From positions 22,149,688-22,213,687 of the forward strand of contig CM064519.1 of the NCBI GenBank assembly GCA_032716605.1: DNA of 64,000 nucleotides, given 5' to 3'. Both the position numbers and the translations under genes were made by a program. Within the stretch, counting starts at the first letter, position 1; every line of letters starts with the position of its first letter. Shown here piece after piece: positions 41,650 through 54,530 of this stretch. The stretch is from Paralithodes platypus. Its lineage: Eukaryota; Arthropoda; Malacostraca; Decapoda; Lithodidae. The notes below the pieces were generated by a model. That model was not told where the DNA came from and searched no databases. It saw only the letters and a program-made list of their open reading frames with translations.

Positions 41650-42640
41650 GCCTTCACAAAGTAACATTATTTTATATTTCTTCTAAATATTTATGTCTAC
41701 AGCTTGAACTTTCCTATAGCCTGAAACTGTCAAGTGGTTAATTAGCTAGTCCAGTGCCAATGGCAGTCTTAATATAAACTCTACTTGTGACCATATCTGG
41801 CACGACTGCGACCATGCTCTTAAATATACCCATAAATTATAAAATGCATCTGAAAATATAGAAATTTTTCAGCGAGGGAGGAGCAATCGCTGTCAGCACA
41901 CAGAGGTCAGAGGGTCAAGGCGGATTCACACCAAAGCTTTTACCCGCAATGTTTGATCGGTAAGTTTTTTCTGGCAGCATCTTGGAGATGTTTTGCATGG
42001 ATATAAAAAACTGTGGATTATGTTGATGGCCATTTCAGAGATGTTATGATGAGTACCAGAAACCGAAGAAGATAATATTAGATAGTCATTCCAGTTGTTT
42101 TGCACTGGCATTGGAAAAGTTAACTGGAAGATGATATTAGGTGGCGATTCGGAGATGTTAGTTATAACTACTAAAAGAAGATTAACTTAGGTGGTTTAAA
42201 ACTTTAAGGTGAATTTGGGGCTAGGCTCCCTCACACCCACGCTATGGCATGTAGTTGATGTAGATAAGGTGCCAGACAAGAATTGCTGAATAATAATGTG
42301 GGTAAAAGCGTTGTTGTGAATCCTGGGTAAGAGATTCAGCGCGGACACCACCAGACCGAGCAGCTGCCCCCATGGCCGCCCAACCTACAACATTCACCAC
42401 CCGCAGAACACCTCCCCAATTGTCACACATACGCCACATTTACCACAACTAAAACATTGTCAGGCTTAGTCACAAACATTGGGAAGGCAAACTCCTTCCC
42501 TCTCCTTGTTTTTAGTAAAAAAAGAGTATTAGTATTTAAGTGTTTGTATGCATACATTATGATCAACGTCTAGTTAATTTGAATACATATGAACATTAAT
42601 ATACTAATAGTAGGGGAGAGAGAGTTCTTCCCATGTTTAA
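41650..42640. other. Intergenic, nothing recognised
   Basis: No gene, RNA or clear repeat beyond short AT-rich tracts. Confidence 0.4.
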
Positions 42641-42822
42641 CCCATCAAGTATAATGACCATATTTTAACTATAATCTTGCTACAGTCAATCGACATAATA
42701 CTTATTTCAGCTTAGCTTAACAATTTTCTGTCATAATCAAAAGATCAAGATACTCTTACTAAGCTGAAGAAAATATCTTGGGGGTAAAAATATATCCAAA
42801 ATTAGTCACTGAACTGCTGGGG
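42641..42822. mobile_element. Possible TTAA-flanked element (182 bp)
   Basis: TTAA at 42637-42640 and 42823-42826. Ends CCCATCAAGTATAATGACCA and (inward) CCCCAGCAGTTCAGTGACTA are imperfect inverted repeats. No palindrome at the expected place. Confidence 0.45.
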
Positions 42823-43008
42823 TTAAGACTTCTGCTTTGTGTCTTGAATTGGGAGTTGGGGTTCCATGACTGATTTAATATTTTACGCTAATATTATATT
42901 TGTTTTTACATAAATACTTTAAACACAAACTGGGTTGTGTGCTTACTCACATGAAAATAGTTTAATAGTATATTGAACTTCTTGTGTACTATGATACAAT
43001 AGGCTTAA

Positions 43009-43225
43009 CACTCCGAGTACGGATGACGTCTTTGGGATTTTATTCTGGCTATCAACAGACGTTTTTATACAGCTTCGGAGAGATCTCTGGGGAACAAATG
43101 GGTACCGGTACCATACTATCTCAATCAATCCCTTAACTTCCACAGGTCCTTCCTAAGCTGAATAGAGTCATATCTAATGGTACCCAGAATATATTTAAGA
43201 AGAAAGACGTCACCGTGCTGCAAGG
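43009..43225. mobile_element. Possible old TTAA-type element
   Basis: TTAA at 43005-43008. The right flank is CTAA (43226-43229). Inverted ends share GGATGACGTCTTT (left) and GGTGACGTCTTTC (right, inward). The interior is related to 26242-26444. Confidence 0.45.
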
Positions 43226-43712
43226 CTAAAGTTGTTGTCTTATCTAGAATGTACAATTTGTTTCTATCATTTAAAACAACAAAAGATATAAAATAAATAA
43301 AAAACATACAAAATTCAGTCATACTATAGAGTTCCTTCAAACTCTTCGACACTATATACTTTCAAACTTGAAGATCAGACCAATAATTGGCAACGCTTCT
43401 CAACATTCAAATTTCTATAGTGGGAAAAGGCAAAGGTTACTCCCATCTTTAGAAATGTACAAATAATCCCTGCAAACATCCACCGTATAGATCATCTGAA
43501 CTTAAGGTTGCTCAACTTCACAATTTTCCAAAAGGGAACTTCTTTGAAAACTGACTATTTGTTTCTATTTACCGGAAGCTACTGGTTGTAATTATTCTTA
43601 TAATTGTAATTAATTTCCTTTAGTAATGGGTTATTTACTCAAACATTCTATTTCTTTTGATAGAAAATATTTTACATTACAATCTTCTTCGATAAAAATG
43701 TAAGTTTCAATA

Positions 43713-44035
43713 TACAGGGTGGCACTGAGGATTGAGAGTGAGATGGTATGGACATGTTGAGAGAATGGAATAGAAAAATTTGGTGAGGAAAATTGCTAGC
43801 ATGAATGAGGAAGGTGGCACACCTAGGGGAAGACTGATGAAATATTTGAGATATATATTGCAAAAAAAAAAAAATCTCCAGGCCAGAGGATTGAATAGGG
43901 ATATGGCCCAGGATCCTGACACAGGGAGGGATGCTATCAGGTGAAAGATGAATATGGATATTTATCAACGTAACATAACTTAGATATAGTCGTCAGATGA
44001 GTCAATTGAGTAAGAGAGTTCAACGCCACCCTGTA
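43713..44035. mobile_element. TIR element carrying a LINE fragment
   Basis: TATACAGGGTGGC at 43711-43723 and its exact complement GCCACCCTGTATA at 44025-44037, consistent with TA-flanked mariner-type ends. Between them LRVRWYGHVERME-stop-KNLVRKIASMNEEGGT reads as a LINE C-terminus (about 43727-43930). Confidence 0.65.
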
Positions 44036-44110
44036 TAAACTCCACAATAATATACCACTGGAATAGCATGAAGTGGATCACCCTTAAATAAGGAGCACCT
44101 ATATCTTCAT

Positions 44111-44374
44111 TTATGCTTTACTCTTGATGGGTGTGGGGGGCTTGGCGACTTTGGGTATAAGAATGAAAGAGGGTGCGGATGTTTCTATGGGGGGCGCGTT
44201 GGTGGTGTTAGCGGCATTGGTGGTGGCGATGGGAGGCTTGGTGGTGGTAATGGTGGCGATGTTAGGTGGGTCGGAAGTCTGTTTCTTGCGGTAATACTTC
44301 ACTTTCTTAATGTAGCCCTGGACCAGACCACGGATCTTGGTTGGGTTGATCTCACCGGATTTATTGTGGCAGAC
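44111..44374 (-). CDS. PHRF1: PHRF1 last exon: SRI-like region, second half
   Basis: 87 codons plus stop, VCHNKSGEINPTKIRGLVQG, YIKKVKYYRKKQ, then a Thr/Ala/Pro-rich tail. The first 32 residues are the conserved PHRF1 C-terminus. Acceptor TTTCAG. The open frame upstream to 44515 is intron plus LINE. Confidence 0.95.
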   Translation of the reverse strand, partial: VCHNKSGEINPTKIRGLVQGYIKKVKYYRKKQTSDPPNIATITTTKPPIATTNAANTTNAPPIETSAPSFILIPKVAKPPTPIKSKA

Positions 44375-47300
44375 CTGAAATGTCAAATATACATAAGGGT
44401 TGAGGAACTGCAGGAGGAAGATATTTAACACTAAGACCCACTCCCTGGGCGACATAAAAAGATGTGTAGATTGTTTCAATAATTTTCTGGCTTCAAGTGC
44501 TGAAACCAGTGACAAGTAATAGGGTGATCAGCATGGAAGTAAAAAAAGTAATTGCATGATAGTACTGTATAGTAATCCCAACATTGACGTATAGGAGTGA
44601 AGCATGAACGTTGTTGGAGAGGCACAAATCAAGAGTGAGAGGGGTGAAAGTGAGTTACTGGATGTGGATGTGCTGGAAAGTGTGAAAAGGAACACCTTGA
44701 TGGTTCGGTCATGTGGTATGTATGGGAAGCAAGAGAATGACTAAGAGAGTGTACGAGAGTGAGGTGGAGGGACAGAGAGGGAGAGGCGGACCAAGAGTGA
44801 GGTGGAAGGATTGAGTTGAGAGGCAGACCAAGAGTGAGGTGGAAGGATGGAGTTGAGAGGTATACGAGAGAAAGCGGTGTTGGTTGGAAGGACGGGTGTC
44901 AGATGACAGGGGACAGAGGTGCTTCGGGACGATTCATTCGTGGCCACCCCTTCGGGGATCATGGCGTCTGGCAGTTGGGTATATGTACAAGCTCAGATTA
45001 ATATTCAGCATTCGAGAATGAATAATATATTGTAAGCTTGTGCATAAACCTTTTACTGTCTTGATAGCGTAATGCTTAGTGCACCGAATTTCGGTGTGAG
45101 TAGCCTAGGCTCGAGTCCTTGGAGTACCACATTGTCTAATATTCATTAGTTTCATTGATTTCATTAATTAGGTTTATTTGTAAGTTAATTGGTGGGTTGG
45201 TGAATAAATATGTATAGATAGATAGAGAAATGCTATATGGTAAAGAAACACCATATAGATGTGAGCTCGGTGTAGGCTATACCACGGTCGAGGAAGGATG
45301 CTTGCGACACTATTACTACACCTCCCCTAGGCCTACTTGGACTTTCTGTGCCCTCAGAGACTAAAATATCAATATTCAACCCATTGCTACAGGAATTTGA
45401 AGAAAGCTACAAAAGAGCTTTAGGTATCTATTTGTAGCTGAAATAAGGACCTTTATCATGAACAAAAATCAATGTGAAGCACAGATTGAAAATCTAAAAC
45501 TGACATGTGAAGGGGGCAGGTTGTATTTTTTAGTTGATTTTGTCTTCGTGTCTTTGTGGTGCAATGCACAAGTGTGTTGATTTTCGGTGTGAGCATCCTA
45601 GGTTCGAATCCCCGGACTGCCACATGTGTTTGTTAATTTCATTAATCGAGTTTAGGAGTAAAGTTGGTTGGTGGAGAGAACATAATAATATATATATATT
45701 ATTTTTTTAGTTTCCTCCCTAGACCTCTATCAAACTTAAAAAAACATCCATTAAACCCCCCTTAGAGATTATTTTGTAAATTTTTCGATAGAAAAATGTC
45801 ACGGACGAAGGCCGGTTCCTCCACAATTTCAGGCTCGCTATTGCTCGCCAGGAAAAAAAATCGACACCTAAAAGGCACTAAAGGTCTTAATATTGACAAA
45901 GAAATAAGGAGAAAGGTCTTAAAATTTCCAAACTTATGAGGCAAACGTCTTAAAATCTCAAAACAAACGGGGGTAAGCATGAGGGAGAAAGGGAACCAGA
46001 AAAATGGCCTATCTCTGATTAAATAAGATTTATCTATTTACTCAGGCCCATTCCCCATTTTTTCTATTTCTTTTTTTCTGGGGGTAGCCGACTCGAGACA
46101 GAGCCCGAACAAGGAAAACACAACACAACAGAAAAACAATGAACACACAAAAACAAAACAAATTCACACATATCTGTCACCCAGAAGACCAGGTCACTCC
46201 AGCACTCCCCCTGCCCCCGAACACCCGGAGAAGTTCCGGTCTCAGCAGGCAGACATGCAGCGAGATTAAATAATATACCGGTAATAAATGTACTGAAGGC
46301 ATCACTAAATTAAATTTAAAACCTTTGCATATTAGACCTCTTTCCTAAGCTCCGTAAAACCATCTAATGAGTACGGTAATGTTCGACAATGAAAAGATAA
46401 AATTATTACCGTATGTTAGGAGAAGAGGGCCTATCTTACCTTCTGGACACATTTGCGCATGATCTCCTTGTAGTCATCCTTGCCGATGGTCTTCTTGTTG
46501 TAGAAAGGTTTGAGGCTGAGCTTCACCTCCTCCACCACACGCTCTTGACGCTGCACCTTCTTCAGGAACTGTACACACAAAGTCATACAGTTTTACCACA
46601 TAGGAATATATAGAATTCAATAGAAACAAAATTAAATTTAATAACATTGTGGCATCTCCCCAAGCGAGACTCTAACTTGCATCACTTCAATGGATTTGGC
46701 TTGCCAGTTGTTGTTGTTGCTGTTTCCCAGGCTGTCTGGCCGAGCAAGGCCAAGGCCATAACTGAGAGCCCCACAAAACCCTCCCTGCTTACCACTAATA
46801 CAGCCCAGGTGACAGAAGCCACTCCAAGGCGGGGAGCTGAGGAGAGTGCGGAAATACCCGGGAAACCAAAGCACCACCCAAGGCCCTGTGCCTCTCAGCA
46901 ATTATGAAGGGAAAGTTGAGTGGCAAAGGAAAAATGTGACGCTTTGGCTCCCAATCTCTAGGCTGGCAGTATGGAGGTCAACCCACGAAAGAGACGCCGT
47001 CACTTGAGATCTAGAAAATATATAAGTAAAAGGAACAGCCAGAGTAAGCTATGGGTATGGCAGAGAACGCTCAGCTCTCACTCTGATAGACCAGCCTATC
47101 ACCACATGACTAGAGCTCAATCCTCTCAGCATCAGCTAGGAAAGGCGGGGTTGGGCATCCGCCAGTTGAGCACCATACTGATGTTACCACCCAGCCATTA
47201 ATACTGTACTTACTGTATTATATAAGCTCATTCAATATTTCAATACAAAAATTATCAAAACAATTTGATTAAGTTTTTAAAAACAATACTGTACAACGTA

Positions 47301-50300
47301 CAGTGTACATTATAATAAAATTTGTATTCACTCATACTGTACTTACCTTTTCTTTGACTTGAAGATCTACAGCTGAGCTTGGTATATCCTCTTCATTACC
47401 ATCAGCTTTTTTACCTACACATTGAATAAATTAAAAATAAATTTATTATAAAATATGAAAAATTAAAAATTAAAAAATTAAAAACAATGTGGGATGCCAC
47501 ATGTGTTGACACTTTCTCCACAACCAACATCGCCAGAAACGCCGACGAAGCAGGTGAAGCCGCCCGGATAGCAGAAAATAAAAAGCGAGAAAAATATCAA
47601 GCCATCGCCAGAAATCATCAGTTCGAGCCCCTGGCATTCGAAACTTCAGGAGTCTTCGGCCCTACCACCCTTAAGATGGTGAATGAAATAGGCCGTAAAA
47701 TCAGAGAAGTTTAAGGAGAACCCCGGGAAACCCTCTGGCTCAAGCAAAGACTAGGGATGGCTATCCTCCGGGGCAATGCCACCAGCGTCATGAGCTCAGT
47801 TCGACTGGACTGGGTCATGCCACTGTGTGAGGCCCGGGCAGGAGTGGTGTATCCGTAGTCTTTCCACAGTAGGGTAAAACAAAACATAAACTTTATTTGT
47901 ATGTAACATGTGTGATGCACATAAATTAAAGGGGGATGTGTCGGATGGTTGAAAGCCACAGTTGCTCGCGCGTTTGGGGCTAGCAACACGTATTATGAAA
48001 AACATGTATCCTCCTTTATTCACTGTACCCCCCTTCCTCACTCAACCCCACAATTTGCCGGAGGATAACAGGTTTTTCACAATACGTAGACAGAGGTCTT
48101 TAAAACAAAAATAAAATATATTAATACAAATATTTCAGGGATAATAGAAGTATTACAGTGTACTGTACATTATATAAACATGTACAGTACTATAAGGTAT
48201 ATTATCACAGAAGAGCTATTATCGTCAATTATCCAGCAATAATTCAGATATTTTGCACTTAACATAGATAAATTTAGGCGACATAATTATTTTAATAGAT
48301 TAACCTCATAAGCTACTAGACTTGTGCTTACTAAAAAAAGTTAAAAAATAATGCACTTGTGTAATACTGACCCAATCGTATAAATATCAACTTACCGGGA
48401 GCACCCCCTCTTCCTTTCTTGCCCTTGTGTTTGTGTGGTGTGCTGTGCTTCCTGCCTCCTCGACTGCCACCAAACAGATTGTCAAACTTCTCCCCTTTCC
48501 CAGCTTTCAGAGGAGCTGGTCTACCCCTGCCTTTCCTGGGTGATGGCTTTTCTGACTGGTGTGTGGAGTGAGGAGAGGGAGGGTCAAATATGTCGTCCAT
48601 GTCAGAACTATCCGGAGAGTTAGGAGAGTCCAGATCCATGTCTATCACGTCCATTTGAGTGATGTCCCGGCCATTTTGAGTTACCCGGCCCTTCTCTCCC
48701 AGTCTGGTGGGTGCTATTATAGTCATAGGAGGAGGTCGGTTTATGGTGTTGGTTGCTGGAGGCGGTCGTGAAAAGTCTGGTGCAGCTACTGTCTGCACAA
48801 CCTGGGGACGTATGACGGTCCCAGCTGCACTACGAACTGCTGCAGCAATGGCAGCTGGGTACAATATATTGGCAACATTAGCTGGTAACCCAGGGAAGAT
48901 TTGATTGATGGGGTTAGCTGCAGTCACAGCTACAGTAGGTATTGTTTTAGTAGGTGCCGAAGTTGTTTTTGGAGCCTTTGGTGCCTTAGGTGCTTTAGGA
49001 GCCTTGGGAGCAACATTAGAGGTGATGGCAGCTGGTGCAGCAGGGGCAGCAGCAGGAGGCATAGTACTAGTAGCTTCCTCTTCTGGAGGTTTCTGAGGCT
49101 CTGGTGGTCGTTCCTCTGGCGCTGGCGGCTCTGTGGGTAAGGGCGGTGGTGAGGCAGCCTTGGGTGCTAAAGTGACCTCTGGTGAGGCTTTCTCAACAGT
49201 TTCAGTCTGGTCACTACTGCTGACCCGGGGCTCCTGCTGGGGAGAGCCTGGTGGGGATGGAGACTTGGTGGGTTCAAATGGATCATATACATCTGGCTCT
49301 GGTGATGACCCTGGAGGCGACCCAGCTGGTGAGTGAGGCTCTCCACCGGCCGGAGATTTGGCTCTACCCACAGATTCGTCAGATTCTGGAGGTGGACCGG
49401 GAGGAGTGTTGGGGCCTCTAGCAGGAGCAGGAGGCTCTTCTTCCTCTTCCTCGTCTCTTAAAGGATTATTTATTGGCTTGAGCACCTGTTTGCTGGAAAG
49501 AGTGAACTTAACAGCAGGCTCGGGAGGAGTTTTAGGTCCCTGAGGTCTGACAGGAGGCACAGCTGTGGTACCTAAGTCGGGAGGCAACCGGGTGATGCCC
49601 TCATCTTCAGAGTCGGAGATAAGGATAGGTTCCTGAGGTGGCGGGGTCACCATGATCACATCTAAATCTATAACTTCCGGGGTTTTGGGTGCCTTTTCTT
49701 TATTACGTAGTTCAGCCAGTCTGTCCGGAGACCACATGGGTTCATCCTGAAGGGGTGTGCGTTTACCACTGGGTGATGGAGTGCGACTCTGGGACCACGA
49801 CCTGAACGGACTACCACGGGCCTTGGCTAGATCCTTCCTCACTCTCTTTCTTGCTTCACTTTCTAATTTGACATTTTTATCTTTCTTCTTCTTCCCTTCT
49901 TTATTTTCCTTCCCCGGAGCACGTGCAAAGCTAACACTGACCATGATGCTTCCTCCCGCTTGGTAAACTTCTTTGCTTTGCAGGGGGGACTTCTCCTTCC
50001 TCTTTTTCTTTTTCTCCTTTTCTAGTCTTGTTTCTTCTCTTTTATCAACATCTCTATCTTTTCTCTTGTCATCCTTCTTCCTATCTTTCTTCTTCTCTAT
50101 CACTGTGTTAAGCTTTTTGGGCTTGTCTTTGGTCTTTTCTTTTGGCTTGGCAGGAGGATTTGCAGATGGAATTTGTGGTTGTGCTTGTTGTTGTTGCTTT
50201 TGTTTCTTGTCCTGCTTCTTCTTAACTGGAGGGGGCGACCTTGACCTGGACCTCCTTCGTCGCTTGTCCCGAGAGCGACCTCGGGACCGGGATCTTGAGG

Positions 50301-53300
50301 AGCTGGAGGAGGAACTGGAGGAGGAGGAAGTGTATGAGGAGGAGGAGGAAGTGGAAGAAGAAGAGTAGCTCCTTCTCCGAGCGCGCTTCCTGTTGCGGGA
50401 GCGGGAGACGGAGCGGGAGTGACTGTTGCGTCGACCCTTCCGTTGTGGCGATTTGCGGTGACCTGGTGATCTGCTCGACTTCGAGTGCCGCCTTGATTTG
50501 GACCTCGATCTCCTCCTTGATCTGGACCTTGAACGAGATCGTAGGGCCACATCTCGGCCAAATTCGTCCTTCTTCTTCCGCTCCTCCTCCTTTTGTGTGA
50601 TCATCTTCCTCACGTTATATCTCTCCATTTCCTTCCTCTTTGGCTCCCTCTTCCGCTCTCGTTCTCGTTCCCGCTCTCTCTCTCGCTCCCTTTCCCTCCC
50701 TCTTCTCCGGTTTGAGTCGTCCCTGCCTCGGTCTCCGCCGCGTTCTCTGTCCCTGTCTCTATCCCTCTCTCTATCTCTGTCTCTCTCCCCTCGTTCCCTC
50801 TCTCTGTTCCTGTCTCTCCCTGTTTCCTGTCCTTCTCTGTTTCTCTCACCCTTTGAAGTTCTCCTATCACGTTCTTCCTTTTCATTCTCTCTGTAGTTCC
50901 TCTCTTTGGTGCTCTTGGAGACTTTCTTGAATGACACATCTTTGTCCTTGTCCTTATCTTTGTCCTTCTGTTTGGTTTTGGACTTGGTCTTGGTGGGTTG
51001 TGGTGGGGGTGATTTTGGCCGTTCTGGTACTTGTGGAGCGGCGGTTGTTTCCTCTTCTTCCTCTTCCTCGTGGTGGTCTAGGTTCAGGGGTACTTCCGGC
51101 ATCACATTTTCTTTCTCTTTCTCCCGGTCTTCCTCCTCCTCGTCCTCTTCATCCTCTTTCTCTCTCTCTTCCTCATCTTTGGACTCCTTGTCCTTCTTGC
51201 TATTGGCATTTTTATCTTTCTTCTCCTTTTTCTTTTCTTTTCTCTTGGCATTCTCATCTATGATTTCTCCATCTTCATACTCACCCTCCTGGTCCCTGGA
51301 TGGAGGCGAGACTTGTATAGCCTGTCGGATGTGTAGGTTGACCCGGGGTCGACTGCCAAAGGGCGGTGAGGTTTGGCGAGGGGTCTCACTCGGGATCTCA
51401 CCTTCCTCTATATTGTCATCGTTATCGTCAAAGTTTATTTCCTCGTTATCGGATATTGTTTCTGTTTCAAGACCTTCTAAGCCGACCATAGGCTGGTTGT
51501 TAGTTCTGTTATTCTTTTCCTCATCACTCTCATCAAACACTTCTGTAACCATACGTTCTGGCTGAACAGGCTTTATATTTTCATTTGTGCTACTAGTTAC
51601 TTCATGGTCACCCATACTATCCGATAAAGATATTGAACTATTGGCAGATTTATCTAATTCTGGCGTGTCTGTATCTGAAACAGCCTCTAATTCAAAATCA
51701 TTAAGGCCCGGCAAATTACTACTACCCACAACATTATTGTCTTCTATTTCCTCCACCACAACTCTCCTGGGAGCCACAACCTCCACATTACCTCTCACCT
51801 CTGGCTTATCACTATCATCTATCACTAACTCGTCTCCGCTAGATTCCGGATCGTTTTCATGGTCATTTTCTTTTTTATGCATATCAGAAGCCATAATAAC
51901 TGGACCACCGGCACTACCACTGTTGTCACCCTTCAATTTTCCAGCACCAGTTGCTTCTTCATCATCTTCATCATCGTCATCATCATCGTCGTCGTCATCA
52001 TCATCACCTTCAGGTACCTCTGGTTCTATATCACTGTATATATCAATTTCATCGTCATCATCGTTTTTCTTTTTCTCCTCTTGTTTCTTGTCTTTGGGTG
52101 TATTACCATTACAACTGCCACTGGGTATATCCTGTGAGCCTTCATCATCACCATTTTCTCTCAGGTAGGAGGAGTAGGCCTTAGCTCCAGTGGGATCACC
52201 TTCTTGTGGTTTTCTAGTTTCACTAGCATCACCTCCACCACTACCACTACCACCATCACCCCCACCACCACCAGCCCCATCACCACCACTACTACCACCA
52301 TCCCTGGTTTGGTCTCTCTGAGGTGACATAGACTGACCGCCTCCCCCACCAGCCTGTTGTCTACCGGGTGACTCGGGTCCGGCAGTATGAGTGGTTACAT
52401 CACCACCGCCACCTTTCACACCGGTCAACTGTAAAGGCTTGTTCACTGGCAGGATGGTTTTCTTAATAAGACTGCTGGACTTGGTGGGTGGAGGCTTAAG
52501 CAACACTGATTGACTGGCCATTATGGAACCCAGCACATCACTGGTAGTGGTGATGGGGCCGGAGCTCTCCACCACAGGTTTCACCAACCGACGACTGAGA
52601 GAAGAGTGAGACAACAAAGCTCGTACTGACAAAGCTTTACGGCGTGCCAGAGCACGATTTGGGTCCTCCACACGACCCCGTCTGACACCTGCTGCCAATA
52701 TGGCATCTCCATATTCATCAGGTCTGAAAGAGAGAGAAGACAGAAATTAATATATGTAGGCACCAATCATTCAGGGAAATACTCCCGGGGAGAGCTTTAG
52801 GTGGAGTATAAGGATTGTTAGATATCCTATTTCACCACCTGGAGGCATTTGCTGATTTTCTCTGTGCCTTAGTTACATAAAGAGCAACTCTAGCTTGATC
52901 TTATGATACACACACTCTTGCTTTCTAACATAAAACCATAAGCACTACACACCTACACTAACTTGACTCGATTAGAATTTCTTCTTATTTTGGCATAGGG
53001 ATGCGGCGACACCACCGTCCACCACATCGGTGGTGCAATCAGCTTCTGTAGCAGTAGACCACTGGTTCCTATCTTCAGAACACTCCTGTGCTCGGTATGC
53101 TTCCGGCCAGGACCACCATGGGGGTAAAGAAAATAGCAAAACAGTGGTGGAACTGCCATCCGGGTGAGGGGCTGCTCTGGGTCTGCTCCTTCAGTGCTAA
53201 TGGTCTTAATCCATTTGATGGAGGTGGCACTATGGAGTGGGATGGTTGGGGTATGTCTGTGAGCCAGAGGCAGTTTCTGCCATGGCCATCCCTTTTTGGG

Positions 53301-54499
53301 GTACTTCCTCTGGAAGCAAGGCGTCTGATTTATATATGTATGTATGTATCACTTTAATTATCTTTGGCAGCTACTGGGTGGTTGGTTCTCCAAGCATGCA
53401 TGACATTACAAAAGATTACATATCAGCGAGTGCAGGATACAGACCTCCAAAATGTAATCTCAGAAACACATGTAATTCATGCAATAAAACAAAATTTGGT
53501 AACTTGTTCATTGGAAACTTACACACAAATTTGCTTTGGTGAAAGTTGTATTAACAAAATTAGGGTTGGAACTTGACACCAAAACTGGACAGAATGGTGG
53601 ACAGCATAATTATATATATACTCTATATATATATAGTTTTTTTTATAAAATTAGTTTACCCAGATTACTGAGTTCCACAAAAGAACTCTCGTAGGGCTGG
53701 CCTGAAGGATTAAATCAAGAAGGACAATTAATCAAGTCAAGATAGATAGGAAAGGGCAGGAGGTGAACAAATCTAGGAAGGCAAAGGACATTTTGCACCA
53801 TTTCATCAGTTCAGCCGGACCACATGAGCTCCACAACAGAGCTCTTATAGGGCAGGGCCAAAGGATGAGGCAAGAACTGCTACACTGCAGCACCAACCAA
53901 AAAGTGATCAAGGGCAAAGAATGAAAGATCAGGACTAAGTATCACAGCAAGATGCAAAAAATGCATTACCGAAGGGAATCAAGTCAGTTCGGCCAGATCA
54001 GCAACTGAAGAGACAAATCAGGTCAGTAGTCTATTACCTAGCCAGGCCAGGGAGACATATGAGATATAGGCTGCCCGAGGACAACCGAATGGGACAGAAT
54101 AAGAGTAGAAGGGGAAAAACATAGAAAGAGGAATACAAAAAAATAAATAATCAAAATTAGTCCAGTTGTTGTTGTTTTGTTGTTCCCCAAGCTGCCTGGC
54201 CGAACAGCCCCAAGGCTCCGAGCACGGCCAAGGCCATTGATGTCCAGTTGATGACGAAAGCTTGAGGGGAGAGGGAGGGAAATAACCCTAACCCATCAAG
54301 CCTCAGTTGCCGGCCACGAAGCCCCCCAACCGCACCAAGGAGAGTAATACCAGGGGGATGGGGGGGGGGGGGGGAGAGCATAAGGCTGATAGCATCTTGA
54401 TACTGTATGCTATGTATGTATATACTCAGGCACATACCCCATAGCTGGGGGTGGCCGACTCGAGACAGAGCTCAAACAGGGATAACACAACACATCATT

Positions 54500-54530
<31 letters not shown>

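Noticed and set aside
44375..44515. N-terminal extension of the last PHRF1 exon
   Set aside because: The open frame crosses the splice acceptor into intron and LINE sequence.
50498..52184. Plus-strand proteins opposite PHRF1
   Set aside because: Ser- and Leu-rich shadows of acidic and RS codons on the other strand.
52696..52698. PHRF1 translation start in the giant exon
   Set aside because: The codon is TTG in the middle of an exon, the splice acceptor lies upstream at 52724, and the reading joins in phase to the exon at 60722.
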